A stretch of DNA of 6,232 nucleotides from Verrucomicrobia bacterium UBA3761 (GTDB lineage Bacteria > Verrucomicrobiota > Kiritimatiellia > RFP12 > UBA1067): the NCBI GenBank assembly GCA_002371135.1, contig DFGB01000008.1, positions 23,766 to 29,997 of the forward strand. The letters are read 5' to 3'. The stretch's first letter is position 1. Each line of letters starts with the position of its first letter. Below the pieces are notes generated by a model that did not search any database, was not told the origin of the DNA, and was given only the letters and a program-made list of their open reading frames with translations. Of this stretch, positions 5,799 through 6,232 are shown piece by piece. Both the position numbers and the translations under genes were made by a program.

Positions 5799-5817
5799 GC
5801 CCCGCCCCGCACGGCCG

Positions 5818-5970
5818 CCAAAGTCACAGTTGTCACATCCAAAGTCACAGCTGTCACTTTCCAAAGTCATAGGTATCACCTTCCAAAGTCATAGGTATCA
5901 CCTCCCAAAGTCATAGGTATGGATTGCCGAAGCGATAGTATTGAATACGGCGTTTCATAGTATTCGTTTT
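5818..5970. repeat. 22-bp phased tandem array with a central dyad, seven units
   Basis: Units begin at 5818 (21 bp), 5839, 5861, 5883, 5905, 5927 and 5949. Units 1-2 read CCAAAGTCACAG(T/C)TGTCAC. Units 3-5 read CCAAAGTCATAGGTAT, with TCAC following in units 3 and 4. Units 6 and 7 are degenerate (CCGAAGCGATAGTATT; CATAGTATT at 5956-5964) but keep exactly the 22-bp register. The centre of each unit is a small dyad: ACAGTTGT, ACAGCTGT, ATAGGTAT three times, then ATAGTAT twice. Both half-sites change together from ACA/TGT to ATA/TAT. The spacing of about two helical turns places all centres on nearly the same face of the DNA. Confidence 0.88.
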
Positions 5971-6014
5971 AAATCGGCTGCATTGGGTTGGCGAATCACC
6001 TCGGTAGGCTTCAT

Positions 6015-6035
6015 CCTCTTCCCTGTTCCCTCTTC
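6015..6035. repeat. Left copy of a 21-bp pyrimidine direct repeat
   Basis: This 21-bp string (CCTCTTCCCTG followed by TTCCCTCTTC) is identical to 6179-6199. The two copies bracket the hairpin element. The sequence is low in complexity and is the opposite strand of the purine heptamer family, so identity over 21 bp is weaker evidence than it would be for unique sequence. Confidence 0.8.
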
Positions 6036-6047
6036 CCTATTTCCCTA

Positions 6048-6150
6048 TTTTAACACAGAGGCACTCAAGTCGCAGAGGGACACAGAGGATTTCAGCTTTT
6101 CCGCTCCTTCTCTCTGTGCATCTCTGTTCCTCTGTGCCTCTGTGTTAAAA
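6048..6150. repeat. Hairpin (MITE/REP-like) element with 17-bp perfect inverted ends
   Basis: TTTTAACACAGAGGCAC (6048-6064) is the exact reverse complement of 6134-6150. Inside, both arms continue imperfectly with the CACAGAGG motif: GCAGAGGGACACAGAGGA on the left, and the complement of TCTCTGTGCATCTCTGTTCC on the right. The whole 103 bp could form one long imperfect hairpin. It codes for nothing. Similar CACAGAGGCACAGAGG repeats are familiar to me as dispersed intergenic sequence in several bacterial groups, but no family name is claimed. Confidence 0.85.
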
Positions 6151-6178
6151 ACAAGTCGAATTGGCATTGGCAACATTC

Positions 6179-6199
6179 CCTCTTCCCTGTTCCCTCTTC
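6179..6199. repeat. Right copy of the 21-bp pyrimidine direct repeat
   Basis: Identical to 6015-6035 and placed about 28 bp beyond the right end of the hairpin element. It continues into further TTCCCT and TTCTCTC units up to about 6210. Confidence 0.8.
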
Positions 6200-6232
6200 T
6201 CTCTTCCCTGGGTGACTTGTAAAGGGGGTGGG

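Larger units (their letters stand above)
5656..6232. other. Gene-free, repeat-rich spacer
   Basis: This stretch of nearly 580 bp holds the leader and promoter of the small-protein operon and, beyond them, only repeats. From left to right these are a purine heptamer microsatellite, a 22-bp phased array, a short unique stretch (about 5971-6014), a pyrimidine tract, a hairpin element with inverted ends, and a second pyrimidine tract. The open frames across it (5664-5879 minus, 5941-6222 plus) translate the repeats, giving strings such as SSLFP, and are not genes. No RNA gene was recognised. Confidence 0.8.

Noticed and set aside
5664..5879. Minus-strand open frame of 71 codons with CDFGCDNCDF and SSLFP repeats
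   Set aside because: The cysteine pattern and the SSLFP runs are simply the translation of the 22-bp and 7-bp DNA repeats.
5943..5965. GAATAC/GTATTC inverted repeat as a terminator
   Set aside because: The stem is 6 bp and AT-rich, no gene ends there, and the pairing follows from the register of the 22-bp array.
5818..5970. CRISPR array
   Set aside because: The units abut with no spacers between them, the unit is only 22 bp, and no cas gene is present.
5941..6222. Plus-strand open frame of 93 codons
   Set aside because: It runs through the hairpin element and pyrimidine tracts, has no promoter or Shine-Dalgarno, and has repeat-derived composition.

Overview
The window looks like chromosomal DNA from a GC-rich, probably strictly anaerobic, uncultured bacterium. 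Every gene I can support lies on the minus strand. The best guess is the Verrucomicrobiota/Kiritimatiellota/Lentisphaerota area. That guess rests on a small lysine-rich protein resembling the 'small basic protein' of that group, on a BioB of the clostridial/anaerobe kind, and on intergenic spacers full of purine-rich and CACAGAGG-type repeats. No rRNA or tRNA marker is present, so the placement is tentative.

Reading in the direction of transcription (right to left): the right-hand 0.55 kb (about 5721-6232) has no gene. It holds a hairpin element with 17-bp perfect inverted ends, a seven-unit 22-bp phased repeat array, and a purine heptamer microsatellite. A near-consensus sigma-70 promoter (TTGACG-18-TATAAT) then drives a 70-residue basic protein, prmA (ribosomal protein L11 methyltransferase), a YbgC-type hotdog thioesterase and queD (queuosine precursor synthesis). 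A 100-bp nested palindrome lies in the only real gap (109 bp). It is followed by rsmD (16S rRNA m2G966 methyltransferase) and a 472-residue protein that appears to be two kinase-like domains in tandem (YrbL-like then APH-like). Three of these junctions are ATGA start/stop overlaps, and prmA starts 9 nt after the small gene. The left end is a second unit with its own TTGADG-like promoter of identical layout (TTGACG-18-TATAAT): bioB (biotin synthase) overlapping by ATGA the wreck of a hydE-like radical SAM gene, then a possible intrinsic terminator.

Functionally, the first unit is mostly upkeep of the translation apparatus: L11 and 16S rRNA methylation, and tRNA queuosine. A thioesterase and a kinase-like protein are riding along. 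The second unit is cofactor synthesis (biotin) plus a decayed [FeFe]-hydrogenase-maturase-like gene. I found no CRISPR array, transposase, phage gene or obvious defence system. The least explained items are the double kinase, the 22-bp dyad array, the palindromes in the spacers and the three-frame hydE remnant.
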